From Corynebacterium sp. ACRPO (GTDB lineage Bacteria; Actinomycetota; Actinomycetes; Mycobacteriales; Mycobacteriaceae), in NCBI RefSeq assembly GCF_022347205.1, contig NZ_JAKRNE010000002.1:186001-250000 (forward strand): a DNA stretch of 64,000 nucleotides. Direction: 5' to 3'. Below are positions 26,517 through 33,876 of the stretch, piece after piece. The notes beneath the pieces were generated by a model, which saw only the letters and a list, made by a program, of their open reading frames with translations, did not search any database and was not told where the DNA came from. How positions within the stretch are numbered: the stretch's first letter is position 1; each line of letters starts with the position of its first letter. A program made the translations under genes and the position numbers.

Positions 26517-27281
26517 CTACTCCGCCGGGTTAAAGCCGCGGTCGCGCCAGGTGGACGCAAAGTCGCCGCTCAAGATATCGAGCACCGCGCGAGCCTGGTC
26601 GGGGTGGGATGCTTCTGCGGTAACGGCGCCCACAATCTGGTTAGAGAATTTCTCCGCGCCAGGAATGTCAATCACCTCAACATCGTCGCCGGCCGCGGCG
26701 GCGTCGGTGGAATAGACCCATCCAGCATCCGCCTCGCCCGAGGCAACCTTTCCTAAAACGTCGGCCACCTGGCGCTCCTGGGAGGAAGGGTGGACGTCCA
26801 GGTGCTTATCGTCGATGATCCGGGAGGAGATATCGCCACAGGGAACTTGGGGATCGCAAAGCACGAAGTGGTGGGAGTGGCGGAGATCCTCCACTGACTG
26901 GATTCCCGCCGGGTTGCCCTTGGGTACAACCATGACCATGACATTGGTGGCAAGCACCTCGGGCGTGGCAACCGTGCCATCCTGCACCGCCTTATCCATG
27001 GTCTTTTTCGATGCCGTGAGGAGAAGATCGGCCGGGGCGCCTTCGCGCAGCTTGCTTACCAAATCGGAGGAGCCGCCATTTTCAAAGTTTAGATTTACCG
27101 GCGGCGCGAGCTGGCTTGCGCGGCGGGTAAGTTCGTCATTGATGACGCGGGTGGAAGACGCCGCTAGGACATTAAGCGTGGGAGCATCCGCGTCCTGGGC
27201 GGAGGTCGTTGACGTTGGGGGAGCGCAGGCCGCTAGGGCGAATGCGAGGGCGGCGAGGAGTGCGGCGGCGCGCTTCTTCAT
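26517..27281 (-). CDS. modA: Molybdate-binding lipoprotein
   Basis: This 254-residue periplasmic-type binding protein has a lipoprotein signal peptide with the lipobox LAAC (Cys19 is the lipidated residue). The mature part has ModA features: LNVLAASSTRVINDELTRRA, GGSSDLVSKLREGAPADLLL and GKVASGEADAGWVYSTDAAA, which corresponds to the conserved ModA segment with the Asp-Ala-Gly-hydrophobic-Val-Tyr core. It delivers molybdate to ModBC. AAGGAG stands 10 bases before the ATG inside a GC-rich sequence that can pair with the leader. Confidence 0.92.
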   Translation of the reverse strand: MKKRAAALLAALAFALAACAPPTSTTSAQDADAPTLNVLAASSTRVINDELTRRASQLAPPVNLNFENGGSSDLVSKLREGAPADLLLTASKKTMDKAVQDGTVATPEVLATNVMVMVVPKGNPAGIQSVEDLRHSHHFVLCDPQVPCGDISSRIIDDKHLDVHPSSQERQVADVLGKVASGEADAGWVYSTDAAAAGDDVEVIDIPGAEKFSNQIVGAVTAEASHPDQARAVLDILSGDFASTWRDRGFNPAE

Positions 27282-27283
27282 CT

Positions 27284-27337
27284 GCGGAGGGCTCCTTCTA
27301 CAGCGGAGGGTGTGACCTATCCAGGATAGCCCTCCGC
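27284..27337 (-). promoter_or_regulatory. Alternative-pairing leader of modA
   Basis: On the minus strand GCGGAGGG (27337-27330) can pair perfectly with CCCTCCGC at 27310-27303 or with a second identical CCCTCCGC at 27291-27284, which lies between the Shine-Dalgarno and the modA start. Inside the first hairpin CTATCC-T-GGATAG forms a further stem. The two pairings exclude each other and only the second would cover the ribosome-binding region. Confidence 0.5.
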
Positions 27338-27348
27338 CCCGCGCGGGT

Positions 27349-27609
27349 TTAGCTCACGCGGGTGAACTTGATGTGGAAGTCGCTTTCTTCTTCCTTGAGG
27401 TAGTCCAGCTCGAAGTCCTCCTCGCGAGCCTCGACCTCCTTGAGCAGTGGAATTGGATTATGCGGGGCGATGAGGATCATGGACTCGCCCACGTTGAGGG
27501 TGCCCAGCGCGCCGTGGATGGCGCCGTGGCGAACGGCGTGCGGAATTTCGGAGGCGTTAAGGGTCGGGATGGAGTGCGGCTTATTAGCATCAGAGATGGG
27601 CAGTTGCAT
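27349..27609 (-). CDS. DUF2249 domain protein
   Basis: This 86-residue protein resembles the DUF2249 family: TLNASEIPHAVRHGAIHGAL, then NVGESMILIAPHNPIPLLKE and a C-terminal FHIKFTRV strand. Families of this kind are often encoded near nitrate, nitrite or NO metabolism genes, and that is the setting here. The start is ATG 27609 because AAAGGA lies about 8 bases before it; upstream codons in the frame run into the divergent promoter. The SirA-like fold suggests a small redox or sulfur-transfer role, which is inference. It may be transcribed together with modA. Confidence 0.75.
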   Translation of the reverse strand: MQLPISDANKPHSIPTLNASEIPHAVRHGAIHGALGTLNVGESMILIAPHNPIPLLKEVEAREEDFELDYLKEEESDFHIKFTRVS

Positions 27610-27662
27610 AGCGAGTGGTCCTTTCTTAAGGGGTGCGAGTTTCGCTCTGTTACCAATATTAG

Positions 27663-27668
27663 TACGAT
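27663..27668 (+). promoter_or_regulatory. -10 element of the nirK operon (leaderless)
   Basis: TACGAT lies 7 bases before the GTG of the first membrane protein, and that GTG lacks a Shine-Dalgarno, which suggests a leaderless message. The 66-base gap to the divergent DUF2249 gene must carry promoters for both. Confidence 0.5.
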
Positions 27669-27675
27669 AAAACCC

Positions 27676-28755
27676 GTGCAAAATAATAGCGTGGCACATC
27701 GCCTCATCTTCCTCGCCTTCGCAGGCCTATCGCTGCTGGTAGGCCTGGCTGCGGGCGCCACCCTATTGGGGCTGACCGCCACCCCTGGCTCCTCCTTCGC
27801 CGCCGACCACGGACCGCTCATGGTCTTCGGTTTCGTGGGCGGAGCCATCGGCCTTGAGCGCACCGTTGCCGTGCGCACCTCCTGGGCATGGGCCGGGCCG
27901 GCGTGCCACGTCGCCGGCGTGCTGGGCATTCTCGCCGGCCTGCCGCGGGCGCTCCCGGCCGTGTGTTTTGCCGCCAGTTTTCTCGTCCTTGGCTTCATTT
28001 ATGCCACCATCTATAGCCATCAGGCGAGCCTTGCGATCTTGGTGCAGGCAGCCGGAGTTATCGGGGGAATAGCAGCAGCTGCCCTGTGGGCCATGGGTCC
28101 GGGGTTCACCGCGGCGATGCCGTTGTGCGTCCTCTACGCCGTGGCCACCATCATCGGCGAGCGCATGGAACTAGCGCGCGTCACCATGGCCGGAACCCGC
28201 GCCGAAAACCACCTCACCCTTCTGGTTCTGGGGCTGGCGGCGGTCAGCGTCATCTACGTGCTTGCCCCTGCGGTGGGCTATCGCGCCATGGGCGTGGTGC
28301 TCATCGCCATCGCTGCGGCCACCGCGCGGGTAGACGTGGCCAAGAATCTGGTGCGCTCGCACGGCCTGCCGCGCTACTCGGCGGCGTGCATGTTGGCCGG
28401 CTACGGCTGGCTCGCCCTCGGCGGTTACCTCTGGCTGCTATACGGACAGTCCACCGGCTTTGCCTATGATGCCTCCGTGCACGCCATCTTCTTGGGCTTT
28501 GTCATGTCCATGATTTTTGCGCACGCTCCCATCATCTTCACCTCCGTTATCCGCCGCCGTTTGCCGTATCGCCCGGTGCTCTATGTGCCGGTGGCGCTCT
28601 TACATGGCGGCCTCGCGCTGCGCATTCTTGCCGATTGCGCCGAGCACACCTCGGCCCTCCACACCGGCGGGGTGGTTACGATATTCGCAGTGTTAATTTT
28701 TCTCGCTTGCGGCATTGCCTTGACTGCGAAGGAGGCGCGACGTGCGCATTCATGA
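27676..28755 (+). CDS. NnrS-like polytopic membrane protein
   Basis: This ~359-residue protein has about ten to twelve helices, with conserved-looking histidines at the membrane (AADHGPLMVFGFVGGAIGLE, HAIFLGFVMSMIFAHAPIIF, ALLHGGLALRI). The HxxF...HAP...TSVIRRRLPYRP region is like NnrS, a heme- and copper-containing membrane protein linked to NO stress and denitrification. The chosen GTG is leaderless; a second GTG 15 bases later is possible. Its stop overlaps the next gene by 14 bases. Together with the nitrite reductase two genes on, a role in NO or electron handling is inferred. Confidence 0.65.
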   Translation: MQNNSVAHRLIFLAFAGLSLLVGLAAGATLLGLTATPGSSFAADHGPLMVFGFVGGAIGLERTVAVRTSWAWAGPACHVAGVLGILAGLPRALPAVCFAASFLVLGFIYATIYSHQASLAILVQAAGVIGGIAAAALWAMGPGFTAAMPLCVLYAVATIIGERMELARVTMAGTRAENHLTLLVLGLAAVSVIYVLAPAVGYRAMGVVLIAIAAATARVDVAKNLVRSHGLPRYSAACMLAGYGWLALGGYLWLLYGQSTGFAYDASVHAIFLGFVMSMIFAHAPIIFTSVIRRRLPYRPVLYVPVALLHGGLALRILADCAEHTSALHTGGVVTIFAVLIFLACGIALTAKEARRAHS

Positions 28756-29920
28756 CGTATCCCTGGCCGCGCGCGGCCGCTGGCATACCCTGAGCGCCGC
28801 CATTATCGGTTTGTGGATCTTTACCGGCCTCGGCCTGCTCATCGCTGGCTCCCTGGGTGCTCCGGTGGTGTGGTGGGATATCATCCATCCCTTCACCATT
28901 GGTGCGCTGACCACGGCAATCATCGTCTTTTCCACTCACTTCACCGAGGCCTTGACCCGGACTGCGGGCGGGGACTATCGGGGCGTCGGCAGTCGCGTGG
29001 GCCTAGTGCAGCTCGGGCTTATCTTGCTGCTCATTGATAGGGCGGGGTATGACTGGGGCCCGCTTGCCGACGCCGCCTCTGCCCTCATCATCACCGCCCT
29101 CACCTGGCACCTGTGGTTCATCGCGCGGCGCCTACGCGGCTCATTGTCTGGTTCTTTTGCCGTGACCGTGCCCTTTTATATCGCGGCGGCTGTGTTCATG
29201 ATTGCCTCCGTGGTGCTTGTCATCCTCAGCGGTAATGGGGTAGGCGAGTACTCCCTCCTCGTCGGCGCCCACTCGCGCGGCATGGTCTGGGGCTTCGCGT
29301 GGCTTACCGTCATCGGCACGGTGGTCACGTTGCTCCCCACGCTATCGGCCACGGCGATTTCGCCCACCGCTCGCGCGCGGTGTACTCGCGCGCTCATCGT
29401 GCACTGCGTTGGTCTGTCCCTGGCAATGGCGCTGTACGCGGTGGGCCTTACCCGCGCCGCAGGCATGGCCCAACTGCTTGTGGTCCTGGCGGCGGTGCTC
29501 ATTATCCAGCCGGTGCTTGCCACCGTTATGGGTCGCTCGCCGCGGCTGACCACCGCCACCGTGGCCGTTATCGCCGGACTGCTGTGGATGCTGGCGCTGT
29601 GTGCCGGTGACGCTATTTCCGCAGCGGTGGGTGCCTACCCGCGCACCATCACGCTGGTTTTGTTGCCCGCCTTCCTCGGTGCTGGCCTCTTGCAGTTGGT
29701 CACCGGGGTCCTGCACCACTTGCTACCGATCCTTACCGGCGCGCGTCCTAATACCGCGGAGCGCACCGGCTACGCCCGTCTGCTGCTCATCAACGTGGGC
29801 GGACTGCTGACATTGCTGGGCGCTACCGTGGCCGGGCTTATCATGATGGGGATAGGCCTTGCCGCCAACGTTATCGCCGTCGGCCGAGCCATCTACCTTA
29901 AGAAAAGACTGGAGAGTTAA
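28742..29920 (+). CDS. Polytopic membrane protein with histidine motifs, partner of NirK
   Basis: This 392-residue, Ala/Leu-rich protein has about twelve helices. Conserved-looking His positions are in IIHPFTIGALTTAII, FSTHFTEAL, LLVGAHSRGMVWGFAWL and TGVLHHLLPILTG. The pattern resembles the histidine ligands of heme-copper-oxidase subunit I or NnrS-like proteins, but I cannot assign heme ligands with confidence. GGAGG precedes the GTG start. It overlaps the upstream membrane gene, and the copper nitrite reductase follows it directly, so it is a candidate electron donor from quinol to NirK. No signal peptide. No function is proven. Confidence 0.6.
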   Translation: MRIHDVSLAARGRWHTLSAAIIGLWIFTGLGLLIAGSLGAPVVWWDIIHPFTIGALTTAIIVFSTHFTEALTRTAGGDYRGVGSRVGLVQLGLILLLIDRAGYDWGPLADAASALIITALTWHLWFIARRLRGSLSGSFAVTVPFYIAAAVFMIASVVLVILSGNGVGEYSLLVGAHSRGMVWGFAWLTVIGTVVTLLPTLSATAISPTARARCTRALIVHCVGLSLAMALYAVGLTRAAGMAQLLVVLAAVLIIQPVLATVMGRSPRLTTATVAVIAGLLWMLALCAGDAISAAVGAYPRTITLVLLPAFLGAGLLQLVTGVLHHLLPILTGARPNTAERTGYARLLLINVGGLLTLLGATVAGLIMMGIGLAANVIAVGRAIYLKKRLES

Positions 29921-31288
29921 ATGCTGAGCGTTTCTTCCTCACAACCTGCGGACAAACCCGCACCCAAAGATTCCTCCTGGGCCTCGTGGCTGCTCATCGG
30001 CATCGCGCTGGCGGCGGTCATCGCGCTCGCGGTGGTCAATTCCACTGGTAAGGGTTCGGAGTCCGCAGCACCGGTATCCTCTGGCGAAACGCAGACCGTT
30101 GACGTGGGCGTAGACGGCATGGCCTTTACCCCCTCGTCCATCGATATCGAGCCCGGCACCCACCTGGTGGTCAACTTCACCAACTCCGGCGACCAAGTCC
30201 ATGACTTAAAGATTGGCGACGCCGAAACCGGCCGCGTCGACCCCGGCGAGACCGTCCAACTCGACGCCGGAGTCATCGACTCCTCCGAGGAAGGCTATTG
30301 CACCATCGCCGGCCACAAGATGCAGGGCATGACCTTCCAGGTCAACGTGGGAGACGGGGCCGCTGCAGGACATGACCATGCGGTGTCTTCTGCTAGCAAC
30401 CCGCACGTAGACGTGCCAACCGCCGCCGAACTCGGCGCGCAACGCGACGATTTTTCCGCCTTCGACGCCTCTTTGCAGCCGGCCGCTGAGACGAAGACGC
30501 ACAAAGAGACCTGGACGATGACCGAGGAAGTCGTGGAGGTTGCCCCCGGCATCAAGCAGATGCGCTGGCTCTTCAATGGTCAAGCTCCTGGTCCCACCCT
30601 GCGTGGCAAGGTGGGCGATAAGTTCGAAATCACCATCAAGAACGAGGGCTCCATGGCCCACTCCATTGATTTCCACGCCGGCGAGGTCAACCCAGATAAG
30701 ACCATGAAATCCATCCAGCCGGGCGAGGAATTGACCTACAAGTTCACCGCAAATCGCTCCGGCATCTGGATGTATCACTGCTCCACTATGCCCATGTCCC
30801 TTCACATCGCCAACGGCATGGCCGGCAATGTCATCATCGATCCGCCGGACCTCAAGCCCGTTGACGCGGAGTATAACTTCATGGCTACCGACATCTTCCT
30901 CGGCGAGGAATCCACCGGCGCCGACGCCCAGCGCGTTGCCGACGGCCGCTTCGACCTGATGGCCTTCAATTACTACCCTGGCCAATACGATGCAGAGCCC
31001 ATCAAGGCCAAGGTAGGCGATACCGTCCGCCTGTGGCTGACCAACCTAGGCCCCGACCAGCCGCTGAGCTTCCATGTTGTAGGCGAACAATTCGATACCG
31101 CCTACAAGGAAGGCGCCTACCTCATCAAGAATGAGGACTCGACCGGCTCGCAAGCCCTGGACCTCCTCCCGGCGCAAGGAGGATTCGTCGAGATGACCTT
31201 CAACGAGCCCGGTACTTATTCCTTTGTCAATCACATCATGACTAACGCGGAGAAGGGCCAGCACGGCAAGTTCATCGTCACCGAGTAG
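29921..31288 (+). CDS. nirK: Copper nitrite reductase with N-terminal cupredoxin
   Basis: This 455-residue protein has an N-terminal membrane anchor (residues 23-40), an extra cupredoxin domain (about 55-145) and the two cupredoxin domains of NirK (about 190-455). The extra domain has a type 1 copper set: H94, C127, H132, M137. The NirK part has type 1 ligands H247, C287, H295, M300, type 2 ligands H252, H286, H438, and the catalytic pair D250 and H385. So every ligand needed for nitrite to NO reduction is visible. It is the last gene of the operon and lies near the nitrate reductase genes. A simple laccase is unlikely because the Asp and the His pattern are those of NirK. Confidence 0.9.
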   Translation: MLSVSSSQPADKPAPKDSSWASWLLIGIALAAVIALAVVNSTGKGSESAAPVSSGETQTVDVGVDGMAFTPSSIDIEPGTHLVVNFTNSGDQVHDLKIGDAETGRVDPGETVQLDAGVIDSSEEGYCTIAGHKMQGMTFQVNVGDGAAAGHDHAVSSASNPHVDVPTAAELGAQRDDFSAFDASLQPAAETKTHKETWTMTEEVVEVAPGIKQMRWLFNGQAPGPTLRGKVGDKFEITIKNEGSMAHSIDFHAGEVNPDKTMKSIQPGEELTYKFTANRSGIWMYHCSTMPMSLHIANGMAGNVIIDPPDLKPVDAEYNFMATDIFLGEESTGADAQRVADGRFDLMAFNYYPGQYDAEPIKAKVGDTVRLWLTNLGPDQPLSFHVVGEQFDTAYKEGAYLIKNEDSTGSQALDLLPAQGGFVEMTFNEPGTYSFVNHIMTNAEKGQHGKFIVTE

Positions 31289-31319
31289 CCCTCCCGCGGT
31301 TCGGCCCTCTCGCCCCTCC

Positions 31320-31550
31320 CGCCCTTCGCGCTCACCAGCGACCGTTCTTGGTCATATTTGATGCCCACCGTGAGCGTGAAGGGCGGGTTTTCGTATTCGT
31401 CCACCCCTCGCGCTCACCGGGGAGACAGTTTCGCGCTTGCTGCGGCTCCCGGTGAGCGCGAAGGACGGGGGAAGCGGAGACTTCTCCCTTGGCGCTCACG
31501 GGCGGAGGCGGTGGGCTCGATCAGCGGCTGCCGGTGAGCGCGAACGGCGG
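31320..31550. repeat. Three-hairpin intergenic repeat, copy 1
   Basis: This ~231-bp element lies in the convergent gap between nirK and narI. It is about 87% identical to copy 2 at 42091-42320, in the same orientation. It contains three successive inverted repeats built around CGCTCACC/GGTGAGCG. The central stem is perfect over 14 bp (31408-31421 with 31448-31461). It probably acts as a strong transcription terminator or RNA end-protecting structure. Confidence 0.85.
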
Positions 31551-31612
31551 GGAGATGGGGAGGGCGAGGGCGCGAGGGGAGGGTATGAGAAAACCGCCGC
31601 GGGTCCCGTGAG
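31551..31612. other. Purine-rich host sequence left of the IS
   Basis: The plus strand here is rich in G and A and has no gene. It carries the left half of the nar terminator hairpin (31594-31609) that the IS has split. Confidence 0.6.
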
Positions 31613-31676
31613 TGAACTGCTCCCCATTAGTTGGACTGAGAAATCAGTTGCCAACAACTAGTGGGGAGCATTTTCT

Positions 31677-32159
31677 TTGAGAGCACGTAGTTCGCTGAGT
31701 GAAGTTCAGCGTGAGCAGTTAGTGGAGCTTTTCGAGCAGGGAATGGGTTGCCGAGCCGCTGCTCGTGTTGTCGGTGTCTCGAGAGACGCAACGCGTAGAC
31801 TTTATCGCCGTTTCCAACTGCGTGGCAGACTATGTCTCGTGGAGAAACCAAACAAGCAGCACTACTCCTTCGAGGCGAAGAAGGAAGTTGTAGAACGTCA
31901 TCTTGCGGGTGAGTCGATGATGGATCTTGCCCGAGAGTTCAATCTTTCATCCGACCACCTCGTCAAGGACTGGGTGGCTAAGTGGCGCAGAGGCGGCGAC
32001 GAGGCTCTGCGCCCGAAGCCGAAGGGCAGGCCCAAAGGATCGGCTGCGCCGAAACGCCTCACGGAAGAGGAAAAGCTTCGCCGCCAGGTTGAGCGGCTGG
32101 AAGCGGAAAACGCCTACTTAAAAAAATTGCGAGACTTGAGGAACCAGGGACACGCCTGA
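31677..32159 (+). CDS. IS3-family transposase OrfA
   Basis: This 160-residue protein has two helix-turn-helix segments: EQGMGCRAAARVVGVSRDAT and GESMMDLAREFNLSSDHLVK. A leucine-zipper-like coiled coil follows (EEKLRRQVERLEAENAYLKK). It binds the IS ends and regulates transposition. An A7 tract at 32120-32126 near the 3' end is a -1 slippery site that lets ribosomes continue into orfB. The plus strand has TTG in the start position; a start a few codons later is possible. Confidence 0.9.
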   Translation: MRARSSLSEVQREQLVELFEQGMGCRAAARVVGVSRDATRRLYRRFQLRGRLCLVEKPNKQHYSFEAKKEVVERHLAGESMMDLAREFNLSSDHLVKDWVAKWRRGGDEALRPKPKGRPKGSAAPKRLTEEEKLRRQVERLEAENAYLKKLRDLRNQGHA

Positions 32160-32197
32160 AAGCCCAGGCAATCGTCATCCTCAAGTCACACCACCGC

Positions 32198-33019
32198 TTG
32201 GACTACCTCCTGGATGCGGCCGGCATGGCACGCTCGACATTCTTCTACCACCAAAAACGACTCACCGCACCGGATAAACATGCCGAGCTCAAACAAGCGA
32301 TCCGGGACAGTTTTCAGCGCAACAAACACCGCTACGGCTACCGGCGGGTACTGCTCGACCTGCGTAACCAGGGCTGGGTGGTCAACCACAAACTTGTCTA
32401 CAAGCTCATGCGCGCCATGGGCTTGAAAGCCAAGATCCGCCAGCGCAGGCCCTACATCTCCTACACTGGCACAATCAGCTACATCGCTGAGAACACACTC
32501 GAGCGCAACTTCACCCCCGATAGGCTCAACACTGTCTTCGTCAGCGACGTCACCGAGTTCAAAGTCGCTGGCCGCAAGGTGTATCTCTCACCGGTGATGG
32601 ACCTGTTCGACCGCTCAATCGTCGCCCACACAGTGGCCACATCGCCGTCTACGGCGTTTACCTCGGCTTCGTTGGCGCAGGCGATCAAAGCGTGTGCTCC
32701 AGAGCCGGGCTGGATGATCCACACCGATCAAGGATTCCAATACAAGCACTCATCATGGCGCACCCTGATTAGCCAGCACCAGGGAGTCCAATCGATGTCA
32801 CGCAAAGGCAACTGCTACGACAACGCGGTCATGGAGAACTTCTTCGGCCACCTGAAAACCGAGATGTACCACGGAGAAGCCTTCGACACCGTCGCAGAGT
32901 TCAACCAGGCCATCGACGAGTACATCCGGTGGTACAACACCGAACGCATCCAACAACGACTCAAGGGTCTAACCCCGATGCAATATCGAAATCAGACCCT
33001 TGAAGCCCTAACCGCCTAG
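32198..33019 (+). CDS. IS3-family transposase OrfB (DDE integrase)
   Basis: This is the catalytic half of the transposase, 273 residues from its first ATG. In the -1 frame it is open without stop back to the A7 tract in orfA, so the active product is an OrfAB fusion of about 450 residues. DDE motifs: the first Asp in VFVSDVTEFKV, the second in MIHTDQGFQY, and the Glu in NAVMENFFGHLKTEMYHGE. The HTH_21 segment (KHRYGYRRVLLDLRNQGWVV) precedes the core. Confidence 0.93.
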   Translation: MDYLLDAAGMARSTFFYHQKRLTAPDKHAELKQAIRDSFQRNKHRYGYRRVLLDLRNQGWVVNHKLVYKLMRAMGLKAKIRQRRPYISYTGTISYIAENTLERNFTPDRLNTVFVSDVTEFKVAGRKVYLSPVMDLFDRSIVAHTVATSPSTAFTSASLAQAIKACAPEPGWMIHTDQGFQYKHSSWRTLISQHQGVQSMSRKGNCYDNAVMENFFGHLKTEMYHGEAFDTVAEFNQAIDEYIRWYNTERIQQRLKGLTPMQYRNQTLEALTA

Positions 33020-33087
33020 AATTAAACCAGTCCAACTTTCGGGGGCCAGTTCAGAGACGGCGCGGCGGCTTAATGTGAGGGGTTTAG

Positions 33088-33867
33088 TTAGGCTCCGTGT
33101 CCCGGAGTTTCGCCCTCGAGCTGCTTACGGTTGGAGCGGATGGGCTCCCACGCGGTATTAGAACGCATCGGGGTGGTGCGATTATCGCGGGAGCGGTATA
33201 CCACGTACGGGCGGGTGACGTAACCAACCGGTGCAGAGAAGGCATGCACGAGGCGGGTAAAAGGCCATACCGCGATGATGGTGAAGCCCGCGAGGACGTG
33301 GACCTTGAACTGCCACGGGGCATCGGCCATGAGCTCCGGCTGAATATTGAAGATGAGCAGCTGGCGCAGCCACGGCGAGATGGTCTCACGGTAGTCGTAG
33401 CCGCCGGTACCGGCGACGTCGAAAAGCTGCAGCGTAAAGGTGGCAAAGGAACCAGAAATCAGTGCCAAGGCCAGGAAGACGTACATGACCTTGTCCGAGG
33501 TGGAGGTGGACAAGAATACCGAGCGGTTCTTCAGGCGGCGGTAGAGCAGGCCGGCGAAGCCGAGGAGGACGGCCAGAGCGGCGATGGAACCTGGGATGGT
33601 GGCCAGCAGGTGGTAGGCGTGATCGCTGATACCGACAGCGCGAGTCCAGGACTTGGGGAATGCCAAGCCCATGAGGTGGCCGATGATGACGAAGACCATG
33701 CCCCAGTGGAAGAGCGGGGAAGACAAGCGCAACAGCTTGGACTCATAGATTTGGGAGGAGTGGGTGGTCCAGCCGAACTGGTCGGAGCGCCACCGCCAGA
33801 AGATGCCGACGATGAAAGCGGCGATGGCCAGCCACGGGAACGCACCCCAGAGGAAGTTATCAAACAT
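33088..33867 (-). CDS. narI: Respiratory nitrate reductase gamma subunit (cytochrome b)
   Basis: This 259-residue protein has five helices and is the diheme cytochrome b that takes electrons from menaquinol for NarGH. Histidines likely to be heme ligands lie in SSPLFHWGMVFVIIGHLMGL and in FKVHVLAGFTIIAVWPFTRLVHAFS. It is the last gene of narKGHJI. Its terminator downstream has been cut by an IS. Length (225-260) is normal. Confidence 0.95.
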   Translation of the reverse strand: MFDNFLWGAFPWLAIAAFIVGIFWRWRSDQFGWTTHSSQIYESKLLRLSSPLFHWGMVFVIIGHLMGLAFPKSWTRAVGISDHAYHLLATIPGSIAALAVLLGFAGLLYRRLKNRSVFLSTSTSDKVMYVFLALALISGSFATFTLQLFDVAGTGGYDYRETISPWLRQLLIFNIQPELMADAPWQFKVHVLAGFTIIAVWPFTRLVHAFSAPVGYVTRPYVVYRSRDNRTTPMRSNTAWEPIRSNRKQLEGETPGHGA

Positions 33868-33876
33868 AGTGTGTCC

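Larger units (their letters stand above)
31613..33053 (+). mobile_element. IS3-family (IS150-group-like) insertion sequence, 1441 bp
   Basis: Imperfect terminal inverted repeats match at 21 of 26 positions. The left end begins TGAACTG and the right end is the inverse, ending CAGTTCA; both share AGTTGGACTG. A 3-bp target duplication, GAG, flanks it (31610-31612 and 33054-33056). Two overlapping frames, orfA and orfB, have a -1 frameshift site between them. All parts look intact, so it may still be mobile. Confidence 0.93.
31594..33068 (-). terminator. narKGHJI intrinsic terminator, split by the IS
   Basis: Without the IS, the plus-strand order is CCGCCGCG-GGTC-CCGT-GAG-ACGG-CGCGGCGG (31594-31612 joined to 33057-33068). 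This forms an 8-bp outer stem, a 4-base bulge, a 4-bp inner stem and a GAG loop. On the minus strand the stem is followed by TTTTCTC, so it was the terminator of the nar operon. The element has inserted in the loop. Confidence 0.8.

Noticed and set aside
27282..27348. Moco or Mo riboswitch before modA
   Set aside because: The 67-base gap is too short and lacks the known multi-stem layout; only a simple alternative-pairing hairpin is supported.
31289..31612. CRISPR array
   Set aside because: The repeated motifs are parts of inverted hairpins with unequal spacing, and no cas gene is present.
31437..31661. Small plus-strand frame inside repeat copy 1
   Set aside because: It crosses the IS boundary, is Arg/Gly-rich and arises from the hairpin repeat.
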